A stretch of DNA of 64,000 bases, from assembly GCF_002335745.1 (NCBI RefSeq), contig NZ_NIST01000001.1:4385410-4449409 (forward strand), read 5' to 3'. The DNA comes from Evansella halocellulosilytica. Lineage in GTDB: Bacteria > Bacillota > Bacilli > Bacillales > Salisediminibacteriaceae. Each line of letters begins with the position of its first letter. Position 1 is the stretch's first letter. The position numbers and the translations under genes were made by a program. The notes under the pieces were generated by a model. The model was not told where the DNA came from and searched no databases. It was given only the letters and a program-made list of their open reading frames with translations. This document shows positions 8,817 through 17,661 of the stretch, in pieces.

Positions 8817-9139
8817 AAAAAACTTCCTTTCTGTTCCATATATGTACGTTATGGTAAAACCGATTATGAATTATACGTTGTTTCGTAACGCTTCACAATG
8901 TGCAGATTTCGAGATAATGCTCATTAACCTTTCATCGTTACGTATGAGTGTAACTGACACTCAGTATACGGATAATTAAATCAATTCCCTTCGGTTTACG
9001 TCCGTTAAAAATACAACGATACGACGAAATGAAAAAGAAAATGAAGAATATGTTAAAAATACCAAAAACGAAGAGCGTATTATAAACAGGACCCTTCGTT
9101 CAGTAAGGAACAATATATAAAGCTGACCCATTCACATCT
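8817..9139. other. Intergenic region, no gene seen
   Basis: AT-rich stretch between liaR and the betaine-binding gene, both on the minus strand. It must carry the promoter of the latter and the end of the lia transcript, but neither is clear by eye. Confidence 0.55.
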
Positions 9140-9775
9140 TTATTTCTCGACTAAATCATGCTTGAAAGCATAAATAACAGCTTGTGTACGATCATGAACT
9201 TCTAGTTTACTTAAAATGTTACTAACGTGTACTTTAGTCGTTTTTAATGCAATATATAATTCGTCTGCGATATCTTGATTAGACTTTCCTTCAGCCATGA
9301 GCTTTAATACTTCCATTTCCCGTTCTGTTAATTGCTCATGTAAAAGCGGCACGTTCGTTTGGCGCATTTTCGTCATAATCTTCCCTGTCACTTCAGGCTC
9401 TAGTATTGATTGACCTTGATAAGTCGCTCTTATCGCTTCGGCAATTTCATTAGCTTTCGACGTTTTTAACATATAGCTCGTAGCCCCTGCTTCAAGAGCT
9501 GGGTATACTTTTTCATCATCTAAAAAACTCGTCACAATGATGATTTTCGCCTCAGGCCATTGTTCAATAATCTGTCGAGTCGCTTCAATTCCATCCATTT
9601 CTTTCATAACGAGATCCATTAAGATCACATCAGGCTTCAGTTCCATCGCTAACTGAATAGCCTCTTTACCATCATCCGCTTCAGCAATCACATTAATATC
9701 CTTTTGTGCAGATAAATAGGCCGAAACACCAATACGAACCATTTCATGATCATCTGCAAACAATACGTTAATCAC
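9140..9775 (-). CDS. liaR: Cell-envelope stress response regulator LiaR
   Basis: NarL-family response regulator of 211 aa that activates cell-envelope stress genes when phosphorylated by LiaS. The receiver domain has the acidic pair in FADDHEMV (about 7-14) and the phosphoacceptor Asp in DVILMDLVMKEMDG (about 54). The C-terminal HTH is LTEREMEVLKLMAEGKSNQDIA (from about 148, first residues shown only in part by family). Start is GTG at 9775, overlapping the liaS stop by 4 nt (GTGA), which implies translational coupling. Last gene of liaF-liaS-liaR. Confidence 0.93.
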   Translation of the reverse strand: MINVLFADDHEMVRIGVSAYLSAQKDINVIAEADDGKEAIQLAMELKPDVILMDLVMKEMDGIEATRQIIEQWPEAKIIIVTSFLDDEKVYPALEAGATSYMLKTSKANEIAEAIRATYQGQSILEPEVTGKIMTKMRQTNVPLLHEQLTEREMEVLKLMAEGKSNQDIADELYIALKTTKVHVSNILSKLEVHDRTQAVIYAFKHDLVEK

Positions 9776-10809
9776 TCTTCCTCACCTCTTCGTAAAACGG
9801 GCACCTTTACTTCTAAGCGTGTCCCTTCACTTTTTACACTAACAACTTTAAAGGTTCCGCCTATTTCCTCTGCTCGTTCCCGCATATTTTCTAATCCGTA
9901 TGAACTGTTCGCTTTTGTTTCTTCTACGTTAAAACCGACGCCGTCATCTGTCACCCTCATAATAACGTAATTGTCCCTTTCTACGAGTAATACATGTAAA
10001 TGACTTGCTTGAGCATGGCGCAGCGTGTTTGATATAGACTCTTGGAGGACTCTAAACAAATGATCCTCAATCCCTTTTTCTAATGAAAGCTCCTCTATTT
10101 TTTTCTCGATCTCAATCGGCACTTTTTGCTGTAATTCAAGCAGTAATTCTTCTATCCCTTCATGAAGCGACTTCCCTTTTAACGCTGCCGGACGGAGGTG
10201 CAAAAGCAAGGCACGCATTTCTAATTGTGATTGTTCAATCATTTTCCCAACTAATTGAAGCTGTTTTTTCATTCCTTCATCATTAGGAGGATTCATTTCG
10301 TTAATCGTCGACATCATCATTGATGCAGCAAACAGCTGCTGACTGACTGAATCGTGTAGTTCCCTAGCAAGCCGATTACGTTCTTGCAAAACAACTTCCT
10401 GCAAGCTTTTTTCCCGTTCGTGTGCCCGTTCACTTGCAAGGCGTTGAGCCATCTTCGTTTGTTCATGTATCTTTTCTTGTAAATTGAAAAATTGCTGCTG
10501 GATCTCTACCAAATCTTTCGCTTGGTCATCGTTAACAAGTTGCTCACCGCGTGTTACAGAATCTAATTGTTCTTGTATCCACTTTATTTTTTTCCGAAAA
10601 GCAGCTCCAGATATGAGTCCTGTTGCTGCACCACTTAAAATAATGACGAGTAAAAGAAAATACAAATACGGTAAATCGAAGATCCGGTGTTCGAGCAGTA
10701 ACGCCCAACGTTCGATTGGAAAAACGAAGAACGTCGGTACGAGTAAAAGAAGTGCAAAAAGTATGAAGCTGACGACCCCGTAAACAATTTGTTTTACGAT
10801 CACATTCAT
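9772..10809 (-). CDS. liaS: Cell-envelope stress sensor histidine kinase LiaS
   Basis: Membrane sensor kinase of 345 aa. Two N-terminal transmembrane helices (about 10-32 and 46-70) with only a very short external loop mark it as an intramembrane-sensing kinase. The HisKA_3 motif RLARELHDSVSQQ holds the phospho-accepting His near residue 151, and the ATPase N and G boxes appear as SNTLRHAQ and DDGVGF near 280-300. Its activity is held down by LiaF in characterised systems. The gene overlaps liaF and liaR by 4 nt each. Confidence 0.93.
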   Translation of the reverse strand: MNVIVKQIVYGVVSFILFALLLLVPTFFVFPIERWALLLEHRIFDLPYLYFLLLVIILSGAATGLISGAAFRKKIKWIQEQLDSVTRGEQLVNDDQAKDLVEIQQQFFNLQEKIHEQTKMAQRLASERAHEREKSLQEVVLQERNRLARELHDSVSQQLFAASMMMSTINEMNPPNDEGMKKQLQLVGKMIEQSQLEMRALLLHLRPAALKGKSLHEGIEELLLELQQKVPIEIEKKIEELSLEKGIEDHLFRVLQESISNTLRHAQASHLHVLLVERDNYVIMRVTDDGVGFNVEETKANSSYGLENMRERAEEIGGTFKVVSVKSEGTRLEVKVPVLRRGEEE

Positions 10810-11534
10810 ATCCGCTTCACCTCAATATCTCCGGATAGAATGGATGTCACAATTTTCACTCGCGGTTCACCATCTGTATAATTTTCGGTTTGATATGACA
10901 ATGTTTTATTAAACAATGAATCATGCTTTTCTTGAAAAATCATCGCCCGGCCAAAGACAGCACTATGATCAATTTTCACTTCAACCTCATACGGAACGTA
11001 AATCTTAATATTTCCGAATCCATGACGAATTGAAATCACTGCGTCTTCTCGAATTACAGTATTACTTAAGTCAATAACCTTGTCACCAATACCGCCGTGA
11101 ATATTGATATCACGCCACTGATACGGAGCATGACTCGTTTTTTGCTTACCAAAAAAGCGGTTTTTAAACAGTGGTTCAATGTGAACGACAGACTCTTTAG
11201 GCTTTGTCTTCGTTTCATCAAACTGCGGTTTGATCCATTCTGGATTATTTTTCGAACGGTGATAGTGTATGAAAAACATGACAATGATGGCAATAAATAA
11301 AAAACGGACCGCCATCAAACTTAAAAACGTCGCAAAGAGGCTAACTATCCCGAACCAAAACAATATCTTCCCAGTTATATTGTGATAATATTTCTTTCCG
11401 AAATAAGTAAGTAAAATCATTAAAATAGCTGAAAAGGCAAGTCCTGGGTCAAAAAATAAAAGTTCTAAAACAAAAAGGAAGATGCCGATCATAAATATCC
11501 AGTTAAACGTATGTGTTGGCATATGTTGAAACAT
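10806..11534 (-). CDS. liaF: Inhibitor of the Lia two-component system LiaF
   Basis: Membrane protein that represses LiaS in the absence of stress. The 242-aa protein has about four N-terminal hydrophobic helices (residues 10-100) and a soluble C-terminal domain with the DUF2154/LiaF-like pattern DINIHGGIGDKVIDLSNT and GFGNIKIYVP. The ATG at 11534 with AAAGGAG 7 nt upstream is preferred to the TTG two codons earlier. First gene of the overlapping liaFSR operon. Confidence 0.9.
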   Translation of the reverse strand: MFQHMPTHTFNWIFMIGIFLFVLELLFFDPGLAFSAILMILLTYFGKKYYHNITGKILFWFGIVSLFATFLSLMAVRFLFIAIIVMFFIHYHRSKNNPEWIKPQFDETKTKPKESVVHIEPLFKNRFFGKQKTSHAPYQWRDINIHGGIGDKVIDLSNTVIREDAVISIRHGFGNIKIYVPYEVEVKIDHSAVFGRAMIFQEKHDSLFNKTLSYQTENYTDGEPRVKIVTSILSGDIEVKRI

Positions 11535-11644
11535 CGGCAATCTCCTTTCTTGTTCTTAACAATCGTACGTTATGCTCACTTTTAAAAATGATTTTTCCCA
11601 GATTCTGAATCATTACTGTTCTTGTGTTACAAAGGTGTACGTTC

Positions 11645-11671
11645 TAAAAGGACGCGATACCCGCGCCCTTT
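11645..11671 (-). terminator. Terminator between LiaI-like gene and liaFSR
   Basis: On the minus strand AAAGGGCGCG (11671-11662) pairs with CGCGTCCTTT (11656-11647), loop of five, followed by TTTT. It would limit read-through from the upstream small gene into liaFSR, as in the B. subtilis lia locus where a terminator splits liaIH from liaGFSR. Confidence 0.75.
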
Positions 11672-11700
11672 CTACCTTACATAATTGTTCTCAACGAATT

Positions 11701-12009
11701 CTATAGATTGATCGTTGAGTCGCTTTTTGAGACGACGCGATTCTCACTCCATTTTTTATAGATGAGATAAAGGGCAAGCGCTGCTACGATTCCAAATAAA
11801 GAATAACTGTTCGTGAACGCGATACTGAAGACGATTAAACCAATTGCAATCCAGACAACTTTTCCTGCAGTTGAACGGCTTTTACTGAATTGAATAAAAA
11901 CAACATATAGTAAAACTAAGCTGATTGCTAGTACGATCAACGGGCCTAAATTCGCAAGTAAAACGATTAGCGCAATGAGTGCGCCGACAAATAATAAGAA
12001 ATTACTCAT
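11701..12009 (-). CDS. Small membrane protein upstream of liaFSR (LiaI-like?)
   Basis: A 102-aa protein with about four hydrophobic segments (residues 3-40 and 50-85) and a short basic, polar C-terminus. It lies upstream of liaF in the same direction, where LiaI, a small membrane protein anchoring phage-shock protein LiaH, is found in B. subtilis. Similarity to LiaI is only in size and topology; no PspA/LiaH gene is present here. The start is well supported by GAAGGAGG. Expected to be a LiaR target if the analogy holds. Confidence 0.75.
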   Translation of the reverse strand: MSNFLLFVGALIALIVLLANLGPLIVLAISLVLLYVVFIQFSKSRSTAGKVVWIAIGLIVFSIAFTNSYSLFGIVAALALYLIYKKWSENRVVSKSDSTINL

Positions 12010-12174
12010 GGATTTGCCTCCTTCTATTCATCTTACTTATTATTTTATCGAAGATGTACATTTTTCATCATGTTCTGGAGGAATATTTTCTCTAAGACTA
12101 GAGGCTTATTTTAAAACAAAATCAAGATTATCGAGTAAAAAAACGTTGATGCCAACATTTTACCTTTTCTCTAT

Positions 12175-12699
12175 TTAATTTGTCCACAACCGTTCCACAC
12201 GGCCATGATGTAAGCAATAAACATCAGGATTTGATAAGTTCTTCCATTCAGTAAAGCCGAACTTGCGATCAAACTCCCTGATCATTAACGCTAGTAAATT
12301 TCCATGAGTAACGATGACGATATTTTCCTCGCTTCTCTTTTCAATTTCCCTTACGACTGATAGTCCTCTTTCTGCTGCTTCGAGACTGGATTCTCCGCCT
12401 TCGAGCTTTAAATGAACATCATTAAAACTATCACGCAACTTTTCAAGCCAGTCGTGCAAGTTTTTATGACTTAACACCCTTTCAGAAAGCCGTTCGTCTA
12501 CTTCTATTGTGACGCCTAGCTTATGCGATAAAGGAGCAACTGAGCGCTGTGCCCTCTTAAATGGACTAGAGATGATACCATCTATTCTTTTGTCTGCGAA
12601 AAAGTCTGCTAACGTTTCAGCTTGTTGAACACCGAGCTTCGTTAATTCTGCTTCAGGAGCCTGTCCTTCCGCTTCACAGTGACGTACAAAATAAATCAA
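12175..12699 (-). CDS. Histidine phosphatase (phosphoglycerate mutase-like)
   Basis: A 174-aa member of the histidine phosphatase superfamily. The catalytic motif is RHCEAEG (His7), with SSPFKRAQRS near residue 40 and the second His in VTHGNLLALM near 130, so all catalytic elements are present. The real substrate is unknown; such single-domain proteins act on small phosphate esters. The start is TTG at 12699 behind GGGGAGAGGG. A terminator separates it from the dat gene upstream. Confidence 0.85.
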   Translation of the reverse strand: MIYFVRHCEAEGQAPEAELTKLGVQQAETLADFFADKRIDGIISSPFKRAQRSVAPLSHKLGVTIEVDERLSERVLSHKNLHDWLEKLRDSFNDVHLKLEGGESSLEAAERGLSVVREIEKRSEENIVIVTHGNLLALMIREFDRKFGFTEWKNLSNPDVYCLHHGRVERLWTN

Positions 12700-12721
12700 A
12701 TTCCCTCTCCCCTTCTACACG

Positions 12722-12756
12722 AAAAAGCACAGAATAGAAGATTTTTTTCTGTGCTT
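12722..12756 (-). terminator. Terminator of dat
   Basis: On the minus strand AAGCACAGAA pairs with TTCTGTGCTT, 12-nt loop, followed by TTTC. It lies just after the dat stop codon. Confidence 0.75.
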
Positions 12757-12763
12757 AGTTAGA

Positions 12764-13591
12764 CTATATGAGCTTTTGAAACTCTTCTATTAGCTTCATT
12801 GTGATCGGACGATCCGTTGACAGCTCGATTTCATCGATTTTTCGTACGGGCATAATTTCCATACTTGTATTCGTCATAAATACTTCCTCTGCACTGCGAA
12901 GCATCTCAAGGTCAAAATGAACTTTTTCAACCGGAATCCTAAGTTTTTCGGCAATTTCAATAACTTTTTGCCTAGTAATTCCGTTTAAGATCCGGTTCGT
13001 GGCAGGGTGCGTATAAACAGTTCCAGATTTGACGATAAATACGTTGCTGCTTGATCCTTCCGTTACGATTCCATCACGGTGCAGAATGGCTTCGGCACAA
13101 CCTTGTTTCATTGCTGCTTGTTTTGCCATGACATTCGGTAATAGATTTAATGACTTTATATAACAATTTAACCAGCGTACATCGTCTAAAACAATAGTAT
13201 CAATCCCACGTTCTTTCGTAGATTCATCAATTTTTCTAGCATGGCGCACCGTCATCGAAAATACAGCAGGTCCGTCTGGATAATGGTGTTGACGATTATA
13301 AATACCACGAGTAATTTGAATATAAATTTCTGCTTCTTTTATTCCGGAACGATCGAGTCCTTCTTGCACGATATTATGTATTTCTTCTTTTGAATATGGG
13401 AGATCAAGTTCAATCGCCTCAGCACTCTGTTCGAGCCGGTCTATATGTTCCTCAAACGTAAACAAATTACCATCATAGACTCGAATCACCTCGTAAATAC
13501 CGTCACCAAATTGATGACCTCGCTCTTGAATCGGTACGACTTTGTCATTAATATCGACAAAACGGTTTTGATAGTAGCCAATTTCTTTCAT
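12764..13591 (-). CDS. dat: D-amino acid (D-alanine) aminotransferase
   Basis: Pyridoxal-phosphate class IV aminotransferase of 275 aa that interconverts D-alanine and 2-oxoglutarate with pyruvate and D-glutamate, supplying D-Glu for peptidoglycan. The motif RGHQFGDGIYEVIRVYDG near residues 25-42, the catalytic Lys in YIKSLNLLPNV near 145 and the SSSNVF segment near 180 are present. The frame opens at a GTG at 13600, but the ATG at 13591 lies 6 nt after GAGGTG and is the likely start. Confidence 0.92.
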   Translation of the reverse strand: MKEIGYYQNRFVDINDKVVPIQERGHQFGDGIYEVIRVYDGNLFTFEEHIDRLEQSAEAIELDLPYSKEEIHNIVQEGLDRSGIKEAEIYIQITRGIYNRQHHYPDGPAVFSMTVRHARKIDESTKERGIDTIVLDDVRWLNCYIKSLNLLPNVMAKQAAMKQGCAEAILHRDGIVTEGSSSNVFIVKSGTVYTHPATNRILNGITRQKVIEIAEKLRIPVEKVHFDLEMLRSAEEVFMTNTSMEIMPVRKIDEIELSTDRPITMKLIEEFQKLI

Positions 13592-13745
13592 AATGAACAC
13601 CTCATAACTGAATGATGAATGTTTTTTTCAAGCATAACATATGATGCTTGTTTCATTCGAAACAAAACATCACTTTTTTTATGTCTTTTTAAAGAAAGTA
13701 CTGAAGTGGGAAGAAATAATCAATAATTGAACACCCTTTTACACG

Positions 13746-13788
13746 AAAAGAACCCCCGTAACGATGGACTTCTGTTGTTACGGGGGAG
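13746..13788 (-). terminator. Terminator of valS
   Basis: On the minus strand CCCCCGTAAC pairs with GTTACGGGGG and is followed by TTCTTTTC. It starts a few bases after the valS stop codon. Confidence 0.85.
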
Positions 13789-13792
13789 TTCA

Positions 13793-16441
13793 TTAGTTTT
13801 TCAGCTCAGCAATACGTGCCTTCACTTTTTCACGCTGCTCGAGATAACCTTTTTCTTTTTCACGTTCAGCTGCTACTACTTTTTCTGGAGCTTTCGCTAC
13901 AAAGCCTTCGTTGCTTAATTTTTTCTGAACTCGGTTTACTTCATCGTCAAGACGTTTTACTTCTCCTTCAAGTCGAGCAATTTCAGCATCAAGATCAAGA
14001 AGGCCAGCTAATGGCAAGTATAATTCGACACCAGATAGAACTGAGCTCATTGATTTTTCCGGAGCTTTCATGCCTGTTTCCATTTTCAGTTCACTTGGGC
14101 GGCAGAAACGTTCAATGTATGCCTTTCCTCTTTCTAACTGCTGAAGACGTTCTTCGTCGTAAGCATTAATATAAAGCGTAATTTCCTTACTCATCGGTAC
14201 ATCTAATTCAGCACGAGTATTACGAACAGAACGGATGATCTCTGTTAGCAAATCCATATCTTTCACCGCTTGCTGGTCGATTAAAGACGTTTGTTTTTCT
14301 GGCCAGGAGGCAACCGTAATTGATTCCCCTTCGTGCGGTAAGTGCTGCCACACTTCTTCTGTAATAAATGGCATGAACGGATGCAAGAGACGCATCGTTT
14401 GATCAAGGACATATGCTAAAACTGATCGTGTCGTCTTTTTCGCTTCTTCGTCTTCCCCATTTAATGGAAGTTTCGCCATTTCGATATACCAGTCACAGAA
14501 GTCATCCCAAATGAAGTTATAGAGGGCTCGCCCTACTTCACCAAATTCGTATGCATCGATAAATTTCGTTACGTGGTCAATCGTTTCTTGCAGGCGCGTA
14601 AGAATCCACTTATCAGCAATTGACTTTTTCCCGGTTAAGTCAATCTCTTCGTATTTCAATCCATCCATGTTCATTAATGCAAAGCGTGACGCGTTCCAAA
14701 TTTTATTCCCGAAGTTCCAGTTCGCCTCAACTTTTTCCCAATAAAATCGAAGATCGTTTCCTGGTGAACTTCCTGTTGATAAGAAAAAGCGAAGAGCGTC
14801 TGCACCGTATTTATCGATCACATCCATCGGGTCAACACCGTTTCCAAGAGATTTACTCATTTTACGACCTTCTGCGTCACGAACTAGTCCGTGAATAAGT
14901 ACGTCTTTAAATGGACGATCGTTAGTAAACTGAAGCCCTTGAAAAATCATACGGGCTACCCAGAAATAAATAATGTCGTATCCAGTAACGAGTACATCCG
15001 TTGAGTAATAGCGCTTATAGTCGGCAGCTTCTTCATTTGGCCATCCCATAGTCGAAAACGGCCATAATGCAGAACTAAACCATGTATCGAGTACGTCTTC
15101 ATCTTGTTCCCAGTTCTCGATATCGTCAGGTTCGGTACGTCCAACGTACAGTTCACCTGTCTCTTTATGATACCAAGCTGGAATTCGGTGTCCCCACCAT
15201 AGTTGACGAGAAATACACCAGTCGCGAATATTTTCAATCCAATGCATATACGTTTTTTCGAATCGGTCTGGAACAAAGTTTACTTTGTTTTCTGTTTTTT
15301 GTAATTCAATCGCCTGTTCAGCTAAAGGTCCCATCTTAACGAACCATTGTGTAGAAAGGTATGGCTCAACTACGGCACCACTACGCTCAGAATGACCGAC
15401 ACTGTGAGTATGATCTTCAACTTTAAAGAGAACTCCTTGCTGCTTTAGATCAGCAACGATTTGTTTTCGGCATTCAAAACGGTCCATGCCATCATATTTC
15501 CCAGCATTTTCGTTCATTTTACCGCCTTCATCCATTACAAGAACTCGCTCTAATTTGTGTCGGTCCCCAATTTCAAAGTCATTCGGATCATGGGCTGGGG
15601 TGATTTTTACTGCACCAGAGCCAAATTCCATATCGACATAATCGTCAGCAACGATGTCAATTTCTCGTCCTACGATTGGCAGCTTCACTTTTTTGCCAAT
15701 TAAATGCTTGTATCGGTCATCGTCTGGATGAACCGCAACAGCTGTATCTCCGAGCATCGTTTCAGGACGCGTTGTCGCAACTTCAATATGTCCACTGCCA
15801 TCAGCTAGCGGATATTTCATATGGTAGAACGCACCTTGGACATCTTTGTAAATAACTTCAATGTCTGACAGTGCTGTCTTCGTTTGCGGATCCCAGTTAA
15901 TAATATATTCGCCGCGATAAATGAGACCTTCTTCATAAAGACGGACAAACACTTCTTTGACCGCATCGGAAAGACCGTCATCAAGGGTAAAACGTTCACG
16001 AGAATAGTCAAGCGATAGTCCTAATTTTGCCCATTGGTTACGGATAAAATCTGCATACTCTTCTTTCCACTCCCATGACATTTCAAGGAATTTTTCTCGG
16101 CCAAGGTCATAACGCGAGACACCTTCTTCTCGTAATTTACCTTCTACCTTTGCTTGCGTGGCAATTCCCGCATGGTCCATTCCAGGTAGCCAAAGTGCAT
16201 CATAACCTTGCATTCGCTTTGTCCGAATTAAGATATCTTGAAGTGTTGTATCCCATGCGTGTCCGAGGTGAAGTCTCCCTGTTACGTTCGGTGGTGGAAT
16301 CACAATTGTATAAGGCTCTTTACTTTCATCACTTGTTGCTTCGAAAAACTTTCCATTTACCCAATATGGGTACCACTTTGCTTCTGTTGCCTTCGGGTCA
16401 TACTTCGGCGGCATCGTTATTTCTTGGTTTTGTTCAGTCAT
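13793..16441 (-). CDS. valS: Valyl-tRNA synthetase
   Basis: Class I aminoacyl-tRNA synthetase of 882 aa charging tRNA-Val, with editing of misacylated threonine. The ATP-binding signatures are [13 protein letters not shown] (HIGH-type HLGH, near residue 50) and KMSKSLGN near 525. The editing domain contains [13 protein letters not shown] near 225. A C-terminal coiled coil (about 815-880) is the usual tRNA-contact arm of bacterial ValRS. It is preceded by a valine T-box leader, so its expression is induced by uncharged tRNA-Val. Confidence 0.98.
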   Translation of the reverse strand: MTEQNQEITMPPKYDPKATEAKWYPYWVNGKFFEATSDESKEPYTIVIPPPNVTGRLHLGHAWDTTLQDILIRTKRMQGYDALWLPGMDHAGIATQAKVEGKLREEGVSRYDLGREKFLEMSWEWKEEYADFIRNQWAKLGLSLDYSRERFTLDDGLSDAVKEVFVRLYEEGLIYRGEYIINWDPQTKTALSDIEVIYKDVQGAFYHMKYPLADGSGHIEVATTRPETMLGDTAVAVHPDDDRYKHLIGKKVKLPIVGREIDIVADDYVDMEFGSGAVKITPAHDPNDFEIGDRHKLERVLVMDEGGKMNENAGKYDGMDRFECRKQIVADLKQQGVLFKVEDHTHSVGHSERSGAVVEPYLSTQWFVKMGPLAEQAIELQKTENKVNFVPDRFEKTYMHWIENIRDWCISRQLWWGHRIPAWYHKETGELYVGRTEPDDIENWEQDEDVLDTWFSSALWPFSTMGWPNEEAADYKRYYSTDVLVTGYDIIYFWVARMIFQGLQFTNDRPFKDVLIHGLVRDAEGRKMSKSLGNGVDPMDVIDKYGADALRFFLSTGSSPGNDLRFYWEKVEANWNFGNKIWNASRFALMNMDGLKYEEIDLTGKKSIADKWILTRLQETIDHVTKFIDAYEFGEVGRALYNFIWDDFCDWYIEMAKLPLNGEDEEAKKTTRSVLAYVLDQTMRLLHPFMPFITEEVWQHLPHEGESITVASWPEKQTSLIDQQAVKDMDLLTEIIRSVRNTRAELDVPMSKEITLYINAYDEERLQQLERGKAYIERFCRPSELKMETGMKAPEKSMSSVLSGVELYLPLAGLLDLDAEIARLEGEVKRLDDEVNRVQKKLSNEGFVAKAPEKVVAAEREKEKGYLEQREKVKARIAELKN

Positions 16442-16671
16442 TTTCGTTCCTCCTTCTATTGTTAAGTAAATGATGCGATTGTGCGTCGCTTTTGGATGTT
16501 GGATTCATCAACCAGTTCATTCACTTTTATTGTTGATTTTCATTCACAAAGTTAGCTCAGCATTGTATCGGTGCTAGATCAATCCCGTTAAAAATGTCAA
16601 TACAATCCCTGAAATTGTCAGGTACCAGGTCTGTGAACTTTTGGCCATCGAACTTTTATGTGAATATAAAA

Positions 16672-16985
16672 AGCTCCCGTTCGTCAAAGGACGAAGGGAG
16701 CTGAATTCCTCGCGGTACCACCTTTTTTCACAGCTACATCATTTATAAAGATCAAATGGCAGCTGTACACTCAAAACCTTAACGGGGCTGAAGCGGCTTT
16801 TACTAATAAACGCCTGCAAGTTTATTAGAGGACTTGCCAATTTGAATGTCGTTCATAAAAGCAACTCTAGGGCGACCTTCCATCTTTACATCCAAGAAAA
16901 CCTTTCAGCATCACCATGGAGTGATAGTTTTCCTCTCTAATGGTTTCGAGATGTACTCTTCCCTTTCTGCGTTGTTTGTTAACAT
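16672..16985 (-). promoter_or_regulatory. T-box riboswitch leader of valS
   Basis: The T-box sequence GGTGGTACCGCG is at 16722-16711 on the minus strand. It is followed by a terminator (AGCTCCCTTCGTC pairing with GACGAACGGGAGCT, then TTTTTATA, 16702-16667). The AGTA of the stem I loop-E motif is near 16954. A specifier is likely GTC (Val) at 16876-16874, in the context GGAAG-GTC-GCCCTAGAG, which matches the layout of other T-boxes. Uncharged tRNA-Val would stabilise the antiterminator and allow valS transcription. Confidence 0.9.
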
Positions 16986-17386
16986 ATGCAATTCGCTGGT
17001 ACATGTGTACGTATTTTTACCAACTTGTATTTTTATATTCGTATTTTACCCTTTCTCTCAGCGAGAATCAATAGGGGAATATCGTTTTGATTAAAATCTT
17101 CTTGTTGGAATTAATGAAGCTAGCTATTATTTCATCTTTGGTTTCATAAATATTTATGACTGTATCAGATTATTATTCCCGCAATTCTTTCGATTATACG
17201 ATTTTGTTTTTGCTTTATTTCATAAAATGAAACTCATTTTTACAAATCTTCCAAGCGAGAAATCCATTATCATAAGTGTGATCTAGGATGAAAATTCACA
17301 CCAAATAATCGTCTATGCATAAAATAAAACGAAACAATCATTTTTAATTTACTAATTGAATTACGATGTTGAAGGAGGAAAACATA
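16986..17386. other. Intergenic region upstream of the T-box
   Basis: AT-rich region between the divergent valS leader and the small plus-strand gene at 17387. Promoters for both should be here, but none is clear by eye. No coding frame of note. Confidence 0.5.
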
Positions 17387-17590
17387 ATGAGACGTCGACG
17401 ACGAAGAATGTTCAAACACTTTAGACCTCCTCGGATTATAAAGAAGATTATTGATATTTTTTATCAAGTTTTATTGCCTTTGATTATTTTTCAGCTCATT
17501 CGTACACTGCTTTTACCTACAACGCTTGACGTCATCCTTCTAACTGCCCTCCTCATCATCTACTTATCACACACCTTCAAATGGTTCTAA
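17387..17590 (+). CDS. Small Arg-rich membrane protein
   Basis: A 67-aa protein not recognised. It begins with six consecutive arginines and a basic stretch, then has two hydrophobic helices (about residues 26-46 and 48-63). The ATG at 17387 is preceded by a perfect AGGAGG at 7 nt, and a strong hairpin terminator starts right after the stop, so it is very likely expressed. It stands alone between the valS leader and the spore coat gene ysxE, on the opposite strand. Function unknown. Confidence 0.7.
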   Translation: MRRRRRRMFKHFRPPRIIKKIIDIFYQVLLPLIIFQLIRTLLLPTTLDVILLTALLIIYLSHTFKWF

Positions 17591-17623
17591 AAAATTGTGC
17601 GGGACCAGGTCCCGCACAATTTT
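17591..17623. terminator. Bidirectional terminator with GTGCGGGAC stem
   Basis: A perfect 15-bp stem AAAATTGTGCGGGAC / GTCCCGCACAATTTT with a 3-nt loop. The A and T flanks allow termination in both directions, serving the small plus-strand gene and ysxE. Confidence 0.85.
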
Positions 17624-17661
17624 GTGAATTCTATTGACATTATCTTCTTTTTACTATCTAT

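Noticed and set aside
13727-16473. Several long plus-strand frames across valS
   Set aside because: They are shadows of the valS coding sequence on the opposite strand.
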